DNA of 64,000 nt, taken from assembly GCA_019448385.1 (NCBI GenBank), contig JAGTXO010000003.1, positions 496,001-560,000 of the forward strand, given 5' to 3'. This document shows positions 42,166 through 52,118 of this stretch, piece by piece. A program made the translations under genes and the position numbers. Numbering within the stretch: the stretch's first letter is position 1; every line of letters starts with the position of its first letter. The stretch is from Diacronema lutheri. Lineage: Eukaryota; Haptophyta; Pavlovophyceae; Pavlovales; Pavlovaceae. Below the pieces are notes generated by a model, which saw only the letters and a list, made by a program, of their open reading frames with translations, was not told where the DNA came from and made no database searches.

Positions 42166-44932
42166 ATGGCGTCGCCGCGCACGCCCGAGCCGTCGCTGCC
42201 CGTGCTGCAGCGGCAGTACGACGCTCAGCTTGCGAGCGCAATTGACGCCATCGGCTCGTTCGACGAGCTCGGTGCGCCCGATCTCGAGACCGAACCAGCA
42301 AAGTACATCGCGCACCGCATCAAGTGCATTCGAATCGTCGCCGAGACGCGCGTGGCACTCAACGCGGCGCTCGCCGCGGCAAAGCGCGCGCACGGCGGCG
42401 AGGTGCACGGCGCAGTGCCGAGCGCTCCGCTCGCCGGCCTCACATTTCGCGTGAGCGTGCGCCTTGAAGGCGGCGACGGCGACGCGAGCGACGGGTTTGA
42501 AAGCTCGCTCAAGGCACTCGGCGGCGCGATCGTCGGCGCGGGCAGCGGCAAAGGGACGCACCTGGTCTTCCAGAACGGCGATGCAGCGGTGTACAAGAAG
42601 GCGACAGCATCGGGCGCCTTCATCGTCGCGCCCAGCTGGGTCGACGCGTGCAATAAGCAGCGCGCCCGCGTCGACGAGCAGCTCCACGTGGCCGCGCCGC
42701 CGCGCGCCGCGTCCAGCAAGCTCGCGGTGCGCGCACCTCGGCGGCGGCGGCGCGTCCGCGCGCACGCGCGCCATAGCGCCGCCCCACCACTGCGCCGTCG
42801 CCGCGCTCACGCGCCGCCGCCGCGCGCCGTGCAGTCCAAGCGCAAGGAGCGGAGCCACGTGCCGACCAAGCGGACCGGCCCCGACCCAAACGACTCGCGC
42901 TTCGCGTCGTCGCAGCTCTACCCGGAGACGGCGCGGCCGGGCTCAAACGAGGCGGCGCACGCCGACGCATCAACGCCGCCAGCCGCAACGCCGCGCGCCG
43001 GCCGCGCCCTCACCGAGCGCAACGAGCCGTCCGCCGAGCGCACGCGAACCTGGTCGGCTGAGCGGCCCGACGTTGAGCTGCACGTGCCGACCGCTGCCGC
43101 CGACGTGCTCGCGCCAGCGTCAGAGCAAGGCGACGACGCGGACGCGGGCGCCACGCACGACGCGCTCGCACTCGACGCGGACGACGAAGCCGTCAGCGCC
43201 GGCGCGCGCGCGCCAATCGCCGTGCGCGCCTCTGCGGCCGCCGAGATGGGCGCGCGCGCCGACCAGGCCGCATCGAGCGCCGCTCCGCGAGCCAAGGCGG
43301 CCTCGAGCAAGGCCGCGGGCCGAAAGTCCGCCGCGCCGGCGTCCGCCGCGGGCGACGGCGCCGTGCGCGCAGCACACAAGCGCAAGCGGCACGGTGCGGA
43401 CGCAAGCGCCGACGCCGCCGGCGAGCGCGCACGCGCGCCTGAGGCGTCGGAGAGTGACAGCGAGGACGGGGCGCCAGCCGCTGCAGCGCCCAATGGCCGC
43501 GCGCGCAAGGCCGCGCCGCCGCCGGCCAAGTACGCGCGCGGCGGTAACGGTAACGTTGATGATGGGCTGGCGGATCTGCCGGCGCGCGCGCCTATCGCGA
43601 TGCCCACGGCGAGCGTCGGCGGGCACAAGGGCACGCCATCCGCGCCGCGCGGCCCGGGCCCGACCAAGCAGCCCTCCAAGCGCCCGGCCGCGCCGCGCGC
43701 CGCGCCGGGTCGCGCGGTGGCCGGCGGCGCGGCAGCCGGCGACGGCTCGTTGCTCATCATTGGCATGACGGGCCTGAACGACGGTCTCGACACGGGTGGC
43801 ACGGTGGACAGCCTCTTGACGGCGCTCGGCAAGAGCCCCTCCACCCGCGGCTTTACGGTCGCCAAGCTGGACGCGCCCAACGTGCGCGCGCGCGCGCCGC
43901 CGCGCGGTGCGTCCCCTGTGTGCGCGTGCCACCACGCCCATGCGCCACTTCGCCGTGCCTACGCCGCGCGCGCGCGCGCCGCGCAGTCCGCCGCCGCGAA
44001 GATGACGCACCTCGTGACGACCCTGCACAACGGCCGGCTGAAGCGCACGATCGGGCTGCTGCACGCTCTGCTCAAGCACGTGCCCGTCGTGAGCGCGTCG
44101 TGGGTGATGACCGCCTGGGAGCGCGGGCGGTGGGGGAGCGCCAAGTCGCACGTCATAGCAGAGCTGCCCGTCGGCTTTCTGCCGCTCGCCGGCAAGCGCG
44201 TCTTCGTCAAGAGCGCACCGGAGGGTGTCGAGCGCCGCAGTGTCGTGAGCCTTGTCACCCGCGCGGGTGGTGCGCGCGCCGCGCGCCGCGCGCCGCGCGC
44301 CGCGCGCCGCGCGCCGCGCGCCGCGCGCCGCGCGTCACGCGCACTGCGCACCGTGCTGGTCACGTGAGCCTTGCGCACGCGGCGTGCAATGGCTGACGCC
44401 CTCTCCGCGCGCGCGCGCGCCGTGCCACGCGCCATTCGCCGCGCGCGCGCGCGCACGCCCGGCCCGCGCCGCCTCAGGCAAGACGTTGACGGAGCCCGCG
44501 CGCGCGGAGATCATCTTCTCCGCGGACGCGCACCCGTCGGAGGCAGGCGCAGACGAGGGCGTCGCGGGGCGGCCGCTCGTTGTGCCGCTCGCGTGGCTCT
44601 TCGATCTCACCTTCCAGAAGCTGCACGTCTTCCCGGCCAACGGCGCGGGCGTGGCGAGATCTGAGATGCGCGCGCGCACCAATTTCCTCGATGCGTGGGC
44701 CAAGGCGCCCACCAGCAAGCCGACGACGCCGCCCGCGCTCGCGGCGACACTGTCGGCGGCCAAGACGGCGCACAGGACGGCGGCGCGCGCGGGAAAGCCG
44801 GCCGACGACCAGGAGCCGTCGGCGGCGGAGCGCGGCGGCTCGTCTGAATGCGAGAGCGACGACGATGCGCAGGACGGTAAGGCGGCACCGGGCTCGGCGA
44901 CGGACGATGACGACGAGTCGTCGGAGTTCTGA
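42166..44932 (+). CDS. Microcephalin-like BRCT-domain protein
   Basis: Four exons (42166-42726, 42835-43881, 43987-44269, 44478-44932) encode ~781 residues; all three donors are GTGCGC. The N-terminal BRCT (LAGLTFRVSVRLEGGDG, GTHLVFQNGDAAVYKKATAS, FIVAPSWVDACNKQRARVDE) matches the microcephalin (MCPH1) first BRCT, including the DEQL end. A long Ala/Lys-rich low-complexity linker with a basic KRKERSHVPTKR follows. The C-terminal half has a BRCT pair (KMTHLVTTLHNGRLKRTIGL, VVSASWVMTAWERGRW; then KRVFVKSAPEG...LVTRAGG|KTLTEPARAEIIF). The end is acidic (DDDDESSEF). BRCT pairs read phosphopeptides in DNA-damage and chromosome-condensation signalling. The orthologue assignment is likely, not certain. 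Confidence 0.8.
44270..44340. repeat. GCGCCGCGC repeat inside an intron
   Basis: Tandem GCGCCGCGC-like units fill the first third of the third intron of the microcephalin-like gene, directly after the GTGCGC donor. They may have grown by slippage. Confidence 0.8.
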
Positions 44933-45044
44933 CGGGTGCCGGCAGTCACGATGCACGTCGGTCGTCGGCGGCCTGGCGGCCGGCTGGTCAGCGACTCAGC
45001 ACACCTCAGCAATAGAACGACGCGACGACGCGTGGGGGAAAGAA

Positions 45045-45080
<36 letters not shown>
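45045..45080. repeat. Poly-G tract (36)
   Basis: A run of 36 G lies in the convergent gap between the microcephalin-like gene and the small membrane-anchored gene. It could form a G-quadruplex. The exact length is probably uncertain. Confidence 0.85.
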
Positions 45081-45081
<1 letters not shown>

Positions 45082-45161
45082 GGGTTGCACAGCAGACTGG
45101 GTGGATGAACTCGCCCGAGTTTTCGTGCTGTGCAACACGGGCAGTCTGCCCCCATCGCGGC

Positions 45162-45811
45162 CTACTCGTCCCCGCCCTTGATCAATCCGAGGCGCTCTGC
45201 AGCCCTGTTCGCGTGCTTGGAAATGTCAAGCGACGCGCGGTCGACGTATGGAGCCGTGCGAGAGATGAACTCGGGGTACAAGACGAACGCAGAGGCGCCG
45301 CCTGCGCGCACGGGGCGGCGGGGGGGGGGGCGACGATAAGCGGCTGCGAAACGCGAGATGGGGCCAACCCCAATAGCGCCGCCCCAGCGCGAACGCAGGA
45401 GCGCAGCTCGGCGCGCGTACCGCCGACGATCGCGTTGCGGAAGAGGGCCCGCGGGCCCGAGCGATACGCGGGCGCGATGGCGAGCACCGTCACGGCCGCG
45501 ACGAGCATCGCCGGATTTTGGCGGCGGATCTCGAGCGCCCTCGCCTTCACGCCATCGGCGCTGTCAGCCACCGACGACGTCGCGCCTGCCACCGTGTCCG
45601 CCGTGGACTTTGCCGCCTCCTGCGCGGACGCGAGCGCGCTCTCCGCCGCAAGCCGCGTCGAGCGAACCTTGCTGCGAAGCCAGTTGTCCTCGTCATTCGC
45701 GGTGGCCGTGCGGATCGCGCTCCGGGCGGGCGCCGTCGCTTGGTCGACCCAGGCCCACTGGCTCTTCACGTTCTCCTTGAGCTGGCGCAGCTGCTTGAGG
45801 TTGTCCTCCAT
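45162..45811 (-). CDS. Hypothetical membrane-anchored protein
   Basis: Two exons (45421-45811, 45162-45301) encode 176 residues. The 119-bp intron (GTACGC...CAG) contains an 11-G run. The join reads FRNAIVGG|GASAFVLYPEFISRT. The N-terminal ~85 residues are amphipathic/helical (MEDNLKQLRQLKENVKSQWA; AESALASAQEAAKSTADTVA). A hydrophobic segment (PAMLVAAVTVLAIAPAYRS) then precedes a short domain with YVDRASLDISKHANRAAERL. The layout recalls small organellar inner-membrane proteins, but I do not recognise a family. The start at 45811 is the first ATG. Confidence 0.62.
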
Positions 45812-46096
45812 GGCTCCTGTCTTGAGGTTGTCCACCCCGACGATCGGAGGCGGGCGATCGCCGGACTCTCTGACCTCATCTCCGGACCGGTGGCGGAGTT
45901 TTAAGCTGGTATTAGAAAAATGAAAATCTTCATGGAAACGGCGTGTCGTCTTTGTTTTCGGCGTTGCCCTCGCCCGTCCCGCTCACGAGCAAAGTGGACG
46001 GCAGCGGTTCGTCTTCGGATGACGCGTCGTGACCGCCGTCGCCTGCGCTGGCCATGACAGAAGGCGTGGGCGCCGGGCGTACCGCCGCCATCGAAT

Positions 46097-46819
46097 TCAC
46101 GTCGGGGTGCGGCGCGTGGTGATCGTGGGACCAACCAGCGGCATGAGCGAGCTCGACCCGGCCGCCATTGGGGTGGCGGGCTCTGCTTTCGTGAATTGCT
46201 GCGTGCGGTCGGGGTGCGGCGTATTGACGTGCTGCGGCGCCTTTTTCGACTTGTGCTTGGCCACAGGCGCGCCGCCGGGCGGTGCCAGCAGGCTGGTTCC
46301 GGCCGCGGGCGGCGCATCGGCAAGCTCTGCCTCGATGGGGTGCTGCGTGCGGTCGGGGTGCGGCGTGTTGACGTGCTGCGGCGCCTTTTTCGACTTGTGC
46401 TTGGCCGCGGGCGCGCCGCCGGGCGGTGCCAGCAGGCTGGTTCCGGCCGCGGGCGGCGCATCGGCAAGCTCTGCCTCGATGGGGTGCTGCATGCGGTCGG
46501 GGTGCGGCGTGTTGACGTGCTGCGGCGCCTTTTTCGACTTGTGCTTGGCCACAGGCGCGCCGCCGGGCGGTGCCAGCAGGCTGGTTCCGGCCGCGGGCGG
46601 CGCATCGGCAAGCTCTGCCTCGATGGGGTGCTGCGTGCGGTCGGGGTGCGGCGTGTTGACATGCTGCGGCGCGGGCGCAGGCGATGCTTCCACCGACGCG
46701 CTGCTCGCCTTGAGCTGCGCGCGCAGCGCGACCAGCATGGTGCCCACCTCTGACGTCGAAATGAACGCCTGGCCCGCAGCAGTCGGAGGTACCAACGGCA
46801 TCGGGAGGCCATAAGCACG

Positions 46820-46856
<37 letters not shown>

Positions 46857-48439
46857 TCGCTGTCGTCCGACGAGCCGTGCTCCGGGTTTGCAAAGACGAG
46901 CGACCAGATCGCCGGCGAGAAGGCGAGAGCGAGGCGCTTCTGCTCGATCGGCGTTGACTCGTCGAGCGATACGTCGACGCCGAGGCTCGTGTTCTGCAGC
47001 TTCTCAATCATCGCGTCGTTCTGTGCGCGCAGCGCAGCGATCGCGTCCTCCTTTTGGCTTTGACTTTTGAATGCGAGTGCCTCGCGTGTTTTCTGCACGG
47101 CGGGCGCGAGCGTCGTTTCGATGACCGCCGGCGTCTCGTTGGCAATGCGCTCGAGCTCGGCGGCGCGCTCGCGGTCCTCCTCCTCGCGCGCCTCGCGCTC
47201 GCGCTCGACGGCGGCTGCGGCCGCGACGCGCGCTCGTTCGATGTCCTCGCCGAGCGCCGCGTCGATTGTCACGCCCGCCTCGCGCAGCTTGTCGCGCAGC
47301 GCCTGGTTGCGATTCCGCAGCATGCGGCTGTATGCAGCGGCGTCGGCGTCCGAGTGCTTGGCGAGGCGAAGGCGTGCAAATTCGACGTCAGCGTCGAGCT
47401 CGGCATCGATCCTCACGCCCTGCTTGCGCAGCGTGCGCATCATCTCCGCGTTGTGCGTGCGCAGTACCTCGTTGTACGCCTCCTTGTCACGCTCGCCGCG
47501 CCACGCGAGCGCCTCGCGCGCGCGCAGAATGTCTTCGTGCAGGTGCGCGTCGATGCTGAGGCTAGCGCGCCGCAGCGTCTCGATCATTGCCTCGTTCTGC
47601 GCGTGCAGCGCCTGGATGATTACGTCCTTCTGCCGCTGGCTCTTGAAGGCAAGCGCCTCCCGTGTGCGCTGCACGGCGGGCGCGAGCGACACTTCGATCG
47701 CCATCGTCGCTTCGCGCGCAACGCGCTCGAGCTCGAGCTGGCGGCGGTGGATCGTGGCCGCATGCGCTTGACGCTTGCGCACGCGCGCCTCGGCGGCCGC
47801 GGTGCGCGCCGCCTCCACCTCGGGCGTGAGCGAGACGTCCGACTTGTACGTCGTCTCGCGCGCGACGCGCTGCAGCTCGGCCGTGCGCAGCCGCTCTTTC
47901 TCCGCCCTTTGCAGCTTCTCGCGCCGCACCGCCTCGGCGGCCGCGGTGCGCGCCGCCTCCACCTCGGGCGTGAGCGAGACGTCCGACTTGTACGTCGTCT
48001 CGCGCGCGACGCGCTGCAGCTCGGCCGTGCGCAGCCGCTCTTCCTCCGCCCTTTGCAGCTTCTCGCGCCGCACCGCCTCGGCGGCCGCGGTGCGCGCCGC
48101 CTCCACCTCGGGCGTGAGCGAGACGTCCGACTTGTACGTCGTCTCGCGCGCGACGCGCTGCAGCTCGGCCGTGCGCAGCCGCTCTTCCTCCGCCCTTTGC
48201 AGCTTCTCGTGCCGCACCGCCTCGGCGGCCGCGGTGCGCGCCGCCTCCACCTCGGGCGCCAGCGCCGTCTTGGACTTGGCGGACGAGGCCTTCACCTTAG
48301 CGCGGAGCGTCGCGTTTGCCGCCGTGATCTCCTCATGCTTGGCCCGCTGCGCCGCCATCCGGGCCTCGGCGCTCGAAAGAATGGCATTCGCGCGCTCTTC
48401 TGCACGCGCGAGGCGCGCCGCCGCCACCTGTGAGGCCAT
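46097..48439 (-). CDS. Repeat-rich coiled-coil protein
   Basis: ~780 residues in one frame. The N-terminal part has four near-identical 48-residue units (AEAVRREKLQRAEEERLRTA, LQRVARETTYKSDVSLTP, EVEAARTA). More diverged units follow of the form (I/V)xxxLxxD(I/V)xxAR plus RNxxLxxxLRxxG, all predicted as coiled coil. A poly-Asp run precedes a C-terminal array of three and a half 48-residue units (APQHVNTPHPDRTQHPIEAE, then SLLAPPGGAPVAKHKSKK). Both arrays have the same 144-bp period. It is probably cytoskeletal or structural (inference only). The frame stops at 46097, but clearly protein-like acidic sequence continues in another frame to a stop at 45930-45932, so the true C-terminus may be spliced. 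Confidence 0.65.
46196..46670. repeat. 144-bp coding tandem repeat (3.5 copies)
   Basis: Three nearly identical 144-bp units plus a partial fourth encode the Pro/Lys-rich 48-residue C-terminal repeats of the coiled-coil protein. Copies differ at only a few positions, so expansion or homogenisation is recent. Confidence 0.9.
47790..48270. repeat. 144-bp coding tandem repeat (about 3.5 copies, coiled coil)
   Basis: Nearly identical 144-bp units encode the 48-residue coiled-coil repeat at the N-terminus of the same protein. The unit is unrelated in sequence to the C-terminal array but has the same length. Confidence 0.9.
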
Positions 48440-49128
48440 GTGGCGCACGAGCGACTGCGCTCGCGCTCGACGACCTCCTATGCGTCCCGATTCCGGGAAA
48501 GATCACACGATTTCCTTGGTTTTACTTACTTCTTTCGGAGATTTGATAAGGCTGTCTCCGGACGCCTTGCAGTGGTGCGCGTCGTGGATCGCGGCACGGC
48601 CCTCGCGCGGCGCACCAACCGAGCACCTCGACTCGCCGCGCGGCTCCGCCAAACCCACGTTTCGCCGCGTCGCAACGCGCGGCTGTGCGCGCACGTGGAC
48701 CCCGGCGCGCGCGCCGCGCGCACCCATCGCCCATCGCGACCCGCGCCGACCTTGGCACGCGCCGGCGCGCCGCTCGATGCGTTCGCGGGCGCGCAGATGC
48801 CCTTCATAAAACTATCCTCGTGAGCGCGTCATCGCGCTTCGTCCCTGCAGCGGGGCAGCGCTCGGGGCTGCGCTCCGAGAGCGTCACGGCGTCGCCAAGC
48901 TCGCCGCCGCCGCCTGCGCCGCAGAGAGCAGAGCGGGAGCAACGAGCCACTTCAAAAAGACTTCCCCGACCCTTTGGTGATAATTATACTAACGACGCTT
49001 ACAGGCGGGTCAGCAGGAGGGGCGCGCACGGGGCCGAGGCTGGACAAACGGAGCGAGCGAAAGGGCGCACGCAACATCAGGCCGAAATCAGGGCGTCGAC
49101 CCTGTGCACGCCGATCTGGTGATAATTA
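48440..49128. other. Intergenic region upstream of the coiled-coil gene
   Basis: There is no convincing gene. The sequence is ordinary GC-rich DNA with AT-richer patches near 48500-48550 and 48950-49000. At ~48973-49010 it holds TGGTGATAATTATACTAACGACGC and adjoining sequence, whose reverse complement matches the region upstream of the RAP gene at ~60247-60285. A second TGGTGATAATTAT copy lies at ~49117-49129. Confidence 0.6.
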
Positions 49129-49450
49129 TGGCGGCAGCAACGCTCGCGTCCGCAGGCAAGGGCGAGATTTTCGACTCGCTCATGGAGCTTGGCATCGAGC
49201 TGCGACAGTCGCACGGCAGTCGGCGGCCCGGATCATCAAGGTGCTGTCGAGCGAGGTCGCCAAAGAGGAGATTTCGGATGTCGTTGCACAGCTGAGCCAA
49301 CTTGGACTTTGGATCGAGGTGGCGCGCACGGCGCACCGCGACCGCCGAGGCGCCGAGGCGCGCGTGCACAAGCGTCAAGCGCGTGCGGCCACGATCAACC
49401 GCCGCCAGCTCGAGCTCGAGCGCGTTGCGCGCGAGGGGACGAGTGCCTCC
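49129..49450 (+). pseudogene. Partial inverted copy related to the coiled-coil gene
   Basis: The frame from 49129 reads MAAATLASAGKGEIFDSLME and LGIELRQS. It then continues in another frame as SAARIIKVLSSEVAKEEISD, VVAQLSQLGLWIEVARTAHR and EARVHKRQARAATINRRQLE, LERVAREGT. The last part matches EARVRKRQAHAATIHRRQLE, LERVAREAT in the minus-strand coiled-coil protein. The frame change coincides with an 11-bp offset direct repeat (CAGTCG twice, ~49210-49226), and the sequence ends in a 64-C run. It looks like a broken, inverted fragment of a related gene. An intact exon of an unmodelled gene is less likely. Confidence 0.5.

Positions 49451-49451
<1 letters not shown>

Positions 49452-49515
<64 letters not shown>
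49452..49515. repeat. Poly-C tract (64)
   Basis: This uninterrupted run of 64 C is the longest homopolymer in the window. It lies between the coiled-coil fragment and the HSF gene. The exact length is unlikely to be reliable in an assembly. Confidence 0.9.
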
Positions 49516-49691
49516 AGAAGGCCCCCGCGGCCCCGCCCCGCCCCGGGTGTCAAGCGTGCGGTTCCCGCCGACCGCCATCGTGTCATTTAGCTGCTGGTCC
49601 GCGCCAGCCAATCGGAAGCCGCGCTGCGGCGCCGGCCTTCTCGCCACAAGCCCTTAGAACAGCGGAGGTGTCCCTGGGGCCACAACCCACT

Positions 49692-51881
49692 ATGCGTGCG
49701 GTCGGCGAGGCCCTAGAGGCCGCGCATGCCTCGCGCGAGGCGCAGGCGGTCGTGGAGAGCGCGGAGCCACACGTGATTGCGTTCGCCAATGCCGCCTTCT
49801 GCGAGCTCTTCGGCTACTCGGCCGACGAGCTTGGGCAGCAGGCGGGCGCGCTGCTGCACGGACCGCTCACGTCGCGCGACGAGCTGCTTGCGCTCGACGC
49901 GGCGCTGCAAGCAAAGCAGCAGGCGAGCGCGCAGCTGGTGCTCTACCATAAGCACGGCGAGCCTAGCGCCTGCCACGTCCACGTCGAGCCGCTTGCCGGC
50001 GGCGCGGCGGGCGCGGTCTCGCACCACCTGCACACGGTGATGCCGGCGAGCGTGCCGCAGCAGGAGGACGACTCGTGGTGCCTGGCGTCCGAGCTGGAGG
50101 CGGACGACGCGAATGACGCGATACTTGGCGCAAAGCTTGATCGCCTTCTCCCCGGTGACCTCGAGACCGAGCGCGAGTACGGCGAGCTGCTGAGCGGCGG
50201 CAGCTCGGGCAACGCGATGGCGATGGCGGGCGGCCTCTCCGCGTGGCTGCATTCGAACGGCGACTGTGACGGCGACGACGACGACTACCTGCAGAACGAG
50301 CCGCTCGCCTCGGCGACCGCCGCCGCGCTCGCCGAGCCCGACGCCGAGCTTGGTGCCTTTGGCTCGCTCGATGCGCCGCCGGACGTGCGCTCCGCCCCCG
50401 AGCGCGCCGCGGTCGCGCCGCACGCGCCGCGCGCTGCGCTCGCGCAGGTGCCGCCGCCGGCGGCGCACGCGTCGGTGCACGCGGCGGGCGCGCTGCACGC
50501 CGCCGCCGCCGTTGCCGCGCCGCCGCCGCCGCTGCTGCCGCCGCTGCCCGGGCTGCTCGCGTTGCCGCTCTCGCGCGCGTTCAAAATTGTCGCCAACGTG
50601 GACTCCTCCGTCTTCCGGATGCCGCTCACGCTCGAGGCGGCGCTCGAGCCGTCGTCGGACATGATCGTGGTGACCGAGGCTCTCCCGCCCTACCGCATCG
50701 TCCATGTCAACGCCGCGTGGTCGCGTGTCGTGGGCTTCTCTGCGGAGGAGGCGATTGGGCAGACCTGCCGCCTGCTGCAGGGGCCCGGCACGTGCCGTAT
50801 CGCGCTGCGCAAGCTGTCCGAGGCGGTGAACGGCTGCGGCTCTGTGACGGTGCAGCTGCTCAACTACACGGCCGAGCGCAAGCCCTTCATGAACTCGATC
50901 TGTGTCATGCCTCTGCAACCACCGTCCGCACAGGCGGCGAGCGCGCCCGTCCGGCCGTGGCATTACGTGGGCGTGTGCAAGGCGACGCCGCTCGACCAGG
51001 CGGAGGCGAGCCGCGCGATCGCACTCGTCGCGCACTCGATCGGCGGCGGCGCCGCGTCGTCCGCCGAGGCGCGCGCCGGCGGCGCTGCCGGCGCGTGCGC
51101 GCTGCTCGCTCCGTCAGACGCGCGCGACGCGCTCGGCGCCGAGCTCGGGCCGTTATCCGCCGCGCTCGCGAAGACGCGCGTCGCGCCGTTCATCTCCAAG
51201 CTCTTCAAGATCGTGAGCACGCCCGAGACGGACTTTTGCATCAGGTGGGGCGCGGGCGGCCGCTCCTTCATCGTCATCGACACGGCGCGCTTCGAGTCGG
51301 AGGTGCTGCCCGCCTACTTCCGGCACAACCGCTTCTCTTCCTTCACGCAGCAGCTGCACACCTACCACTTTGTGCACAAGGCGGCGGCGTCTTGCCTCGA
51401 TCAGAAGCTCGAGTACGCGCACGAGCATTTTTGCCTGCACTCGCCCGACACGCTGCACGAGATCAAGCGCGGCGCCACGCCCTCGGCGTCCGCCGCCGCT
51501 TCCGGTGCAGCCGGGTCGCTGGCGCGGCGCGCCGGCACGGCGTGCAAGCGGCCGCGCGGCGACGAGCTGCCCGAGGTGGCGCACGTGCAGGAGATGATCC
51601 ACCAGCACCGGGCGCGCATCCTCAACATTGACAAGCAGTTCAACATGGCGCACAAGAGCATACGCATGCTCATGATGCAGATTTGTGAAAAGCTCGTCTC
51701 GCGCTGTTACCAGCAGGTGAACGGCGGCAACATCCTCGGCTCAAAGTACGAGAACCTTGTCAACGCGCTGCGCGAGATGCATACGGAAGTGGCGAACTCG
51801 ACGGCGCCGCAGCAGCAGCCCGGCGCGCAGCCCGGCGCGCTGCACGGCGCCGCGCCCAACTTGGCGGCGCCACGCGTCTAG
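49692..51881 (+). CDS. PAS/LOV-domain heat-shock-factor-type transcription factor
   Basis: A single exon from the ATG at 49692 encodes 729 residues. Residues ~24-115 are a PAS domain (VIAFANAAFCELFGYSADEL, ...LHGPLTSRDELL). After an Asp/Ala-rich linker, residues ~320-410 form a second PAS domain of LOV type (YRIVHVNAAWSRVVGFSAEE, AIGQTCRLLQGPGTC, VTVQLLNYTAERKPFMNSIC). Cys359 in TCRLLQG sits at the flavin-adduct cysteine of the LOV consensus NCRFLQG. Residues ~497-590 are an HSF DNA-binding domain (APFISKLFKIVSTPETDFCI, FEVLPAYFRHN-like recognition helix with SSFTQQLHTYHF). A coiled coil follows (~627-677, MIHQHRARILNIDKQFNMAH), as in HSF trimerisation regions. It is probably a light- or redox-responsive HSF; the sensing role is inferred. 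Confidence 0.85.
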   Translation: MRAVGEALEAAHASREAQAVVESAEPHVIAFANAAFCELFGYSADELGQQAGALLHGPLTSRDELLALDAALQAKQQASAQLVLYHKHGEPSACHVHVEPLAGGAAGAVSHHLHTVMPASVPQQEDDSWCLASELEADDANDAILGAKLDRLLPGDLETEREYGELLSGGSSGNAMAMAGGLSAWLHSNGDCDGDDDDYLQNEPLASATAAALAEPDAELGAFGSLDAPPDVRSAPERAAVAPHAPRAALAQVPPPAAHASVHAAGALHAAAAVAAPPPPLLPPLPGLLALPLSRAFKIVANVDSSVFRMPLTLEAALEPSSDMIVVTEALPPYRIVHVNAAWSRVVGFSAEEAIGQTCRLLQGPGTCRIALRKLSEAVNGCGSVTVQLLNYTAERKPFMNSICVMPLQPPSAQAASAPVRPWHYVGVCKATPLDQAEASRAIALVAHSIGGGAASSAEARAGGAAGACALLAPSDARDALGAELGPLSAALAKTRVAPFISKLFKIVSTPETDFCIRWGAGGRSFIVIDTARFESEVLPAYFRHNRFSSFTQQLHTYHFVHKAAASCLDQKLEYAHEHFCLHSPDTLHEIKRGATPSASAAASGAAGSLARRAGTACKRPRGDELPEVAHVQEMIHQHRARILNIDKQFNMAHKSIRMLMMQICEKLVSRCYQQVNGGNILGSKYENLVNALREMHTEVANSTAPQQQPGAQPGALHGAAPNLAAPRV

Positions 51882-52118
51882 CACACCCGCGCGGCCGCGC
51901 GCCGGCGGCGCCCCGCCGACGCGCTTGGCGGACGGCGAGCGCGCCGAGCCGAGCCGCGCGGCGCGGCTCGTCGCGCGCGCGCTCCCGCCCAGGGCGCCCG
52001 CGCAGGCCACAGCCGGTCGCCACCAGTCTACTTTCTGACCCTCGGATCCCATTGTTCCACTCTCCGCACACTGTCAGACTGTGGCAAGACGTCGAGTACA
52101 TTCGCCTCCAGTGCCTCA

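Noticed and set aside
42727-42834. Arg-rich insert in the microcephalin-like protein
   Set aside because: It has a GTGCGC donor and CAG acceptor like other introns and interrupts no domain; it was treated as an intron, as were similar inserts.
48961-49010. Intron 3' end suggested by TACTAAC followed by TTACAG
   Set aside because: No matching upstream exon was found, and the same motif in inverted orientation lies upstream of the RAP gene, so a shared element is more likely.
49302-49691. N-terminal extension of the HSF protein through poly-Pro
   Set aside because: The extension exists only because the 64-C run is open in that frame. The ATG at 49692 precedes the first PAS domain at a normal distance.
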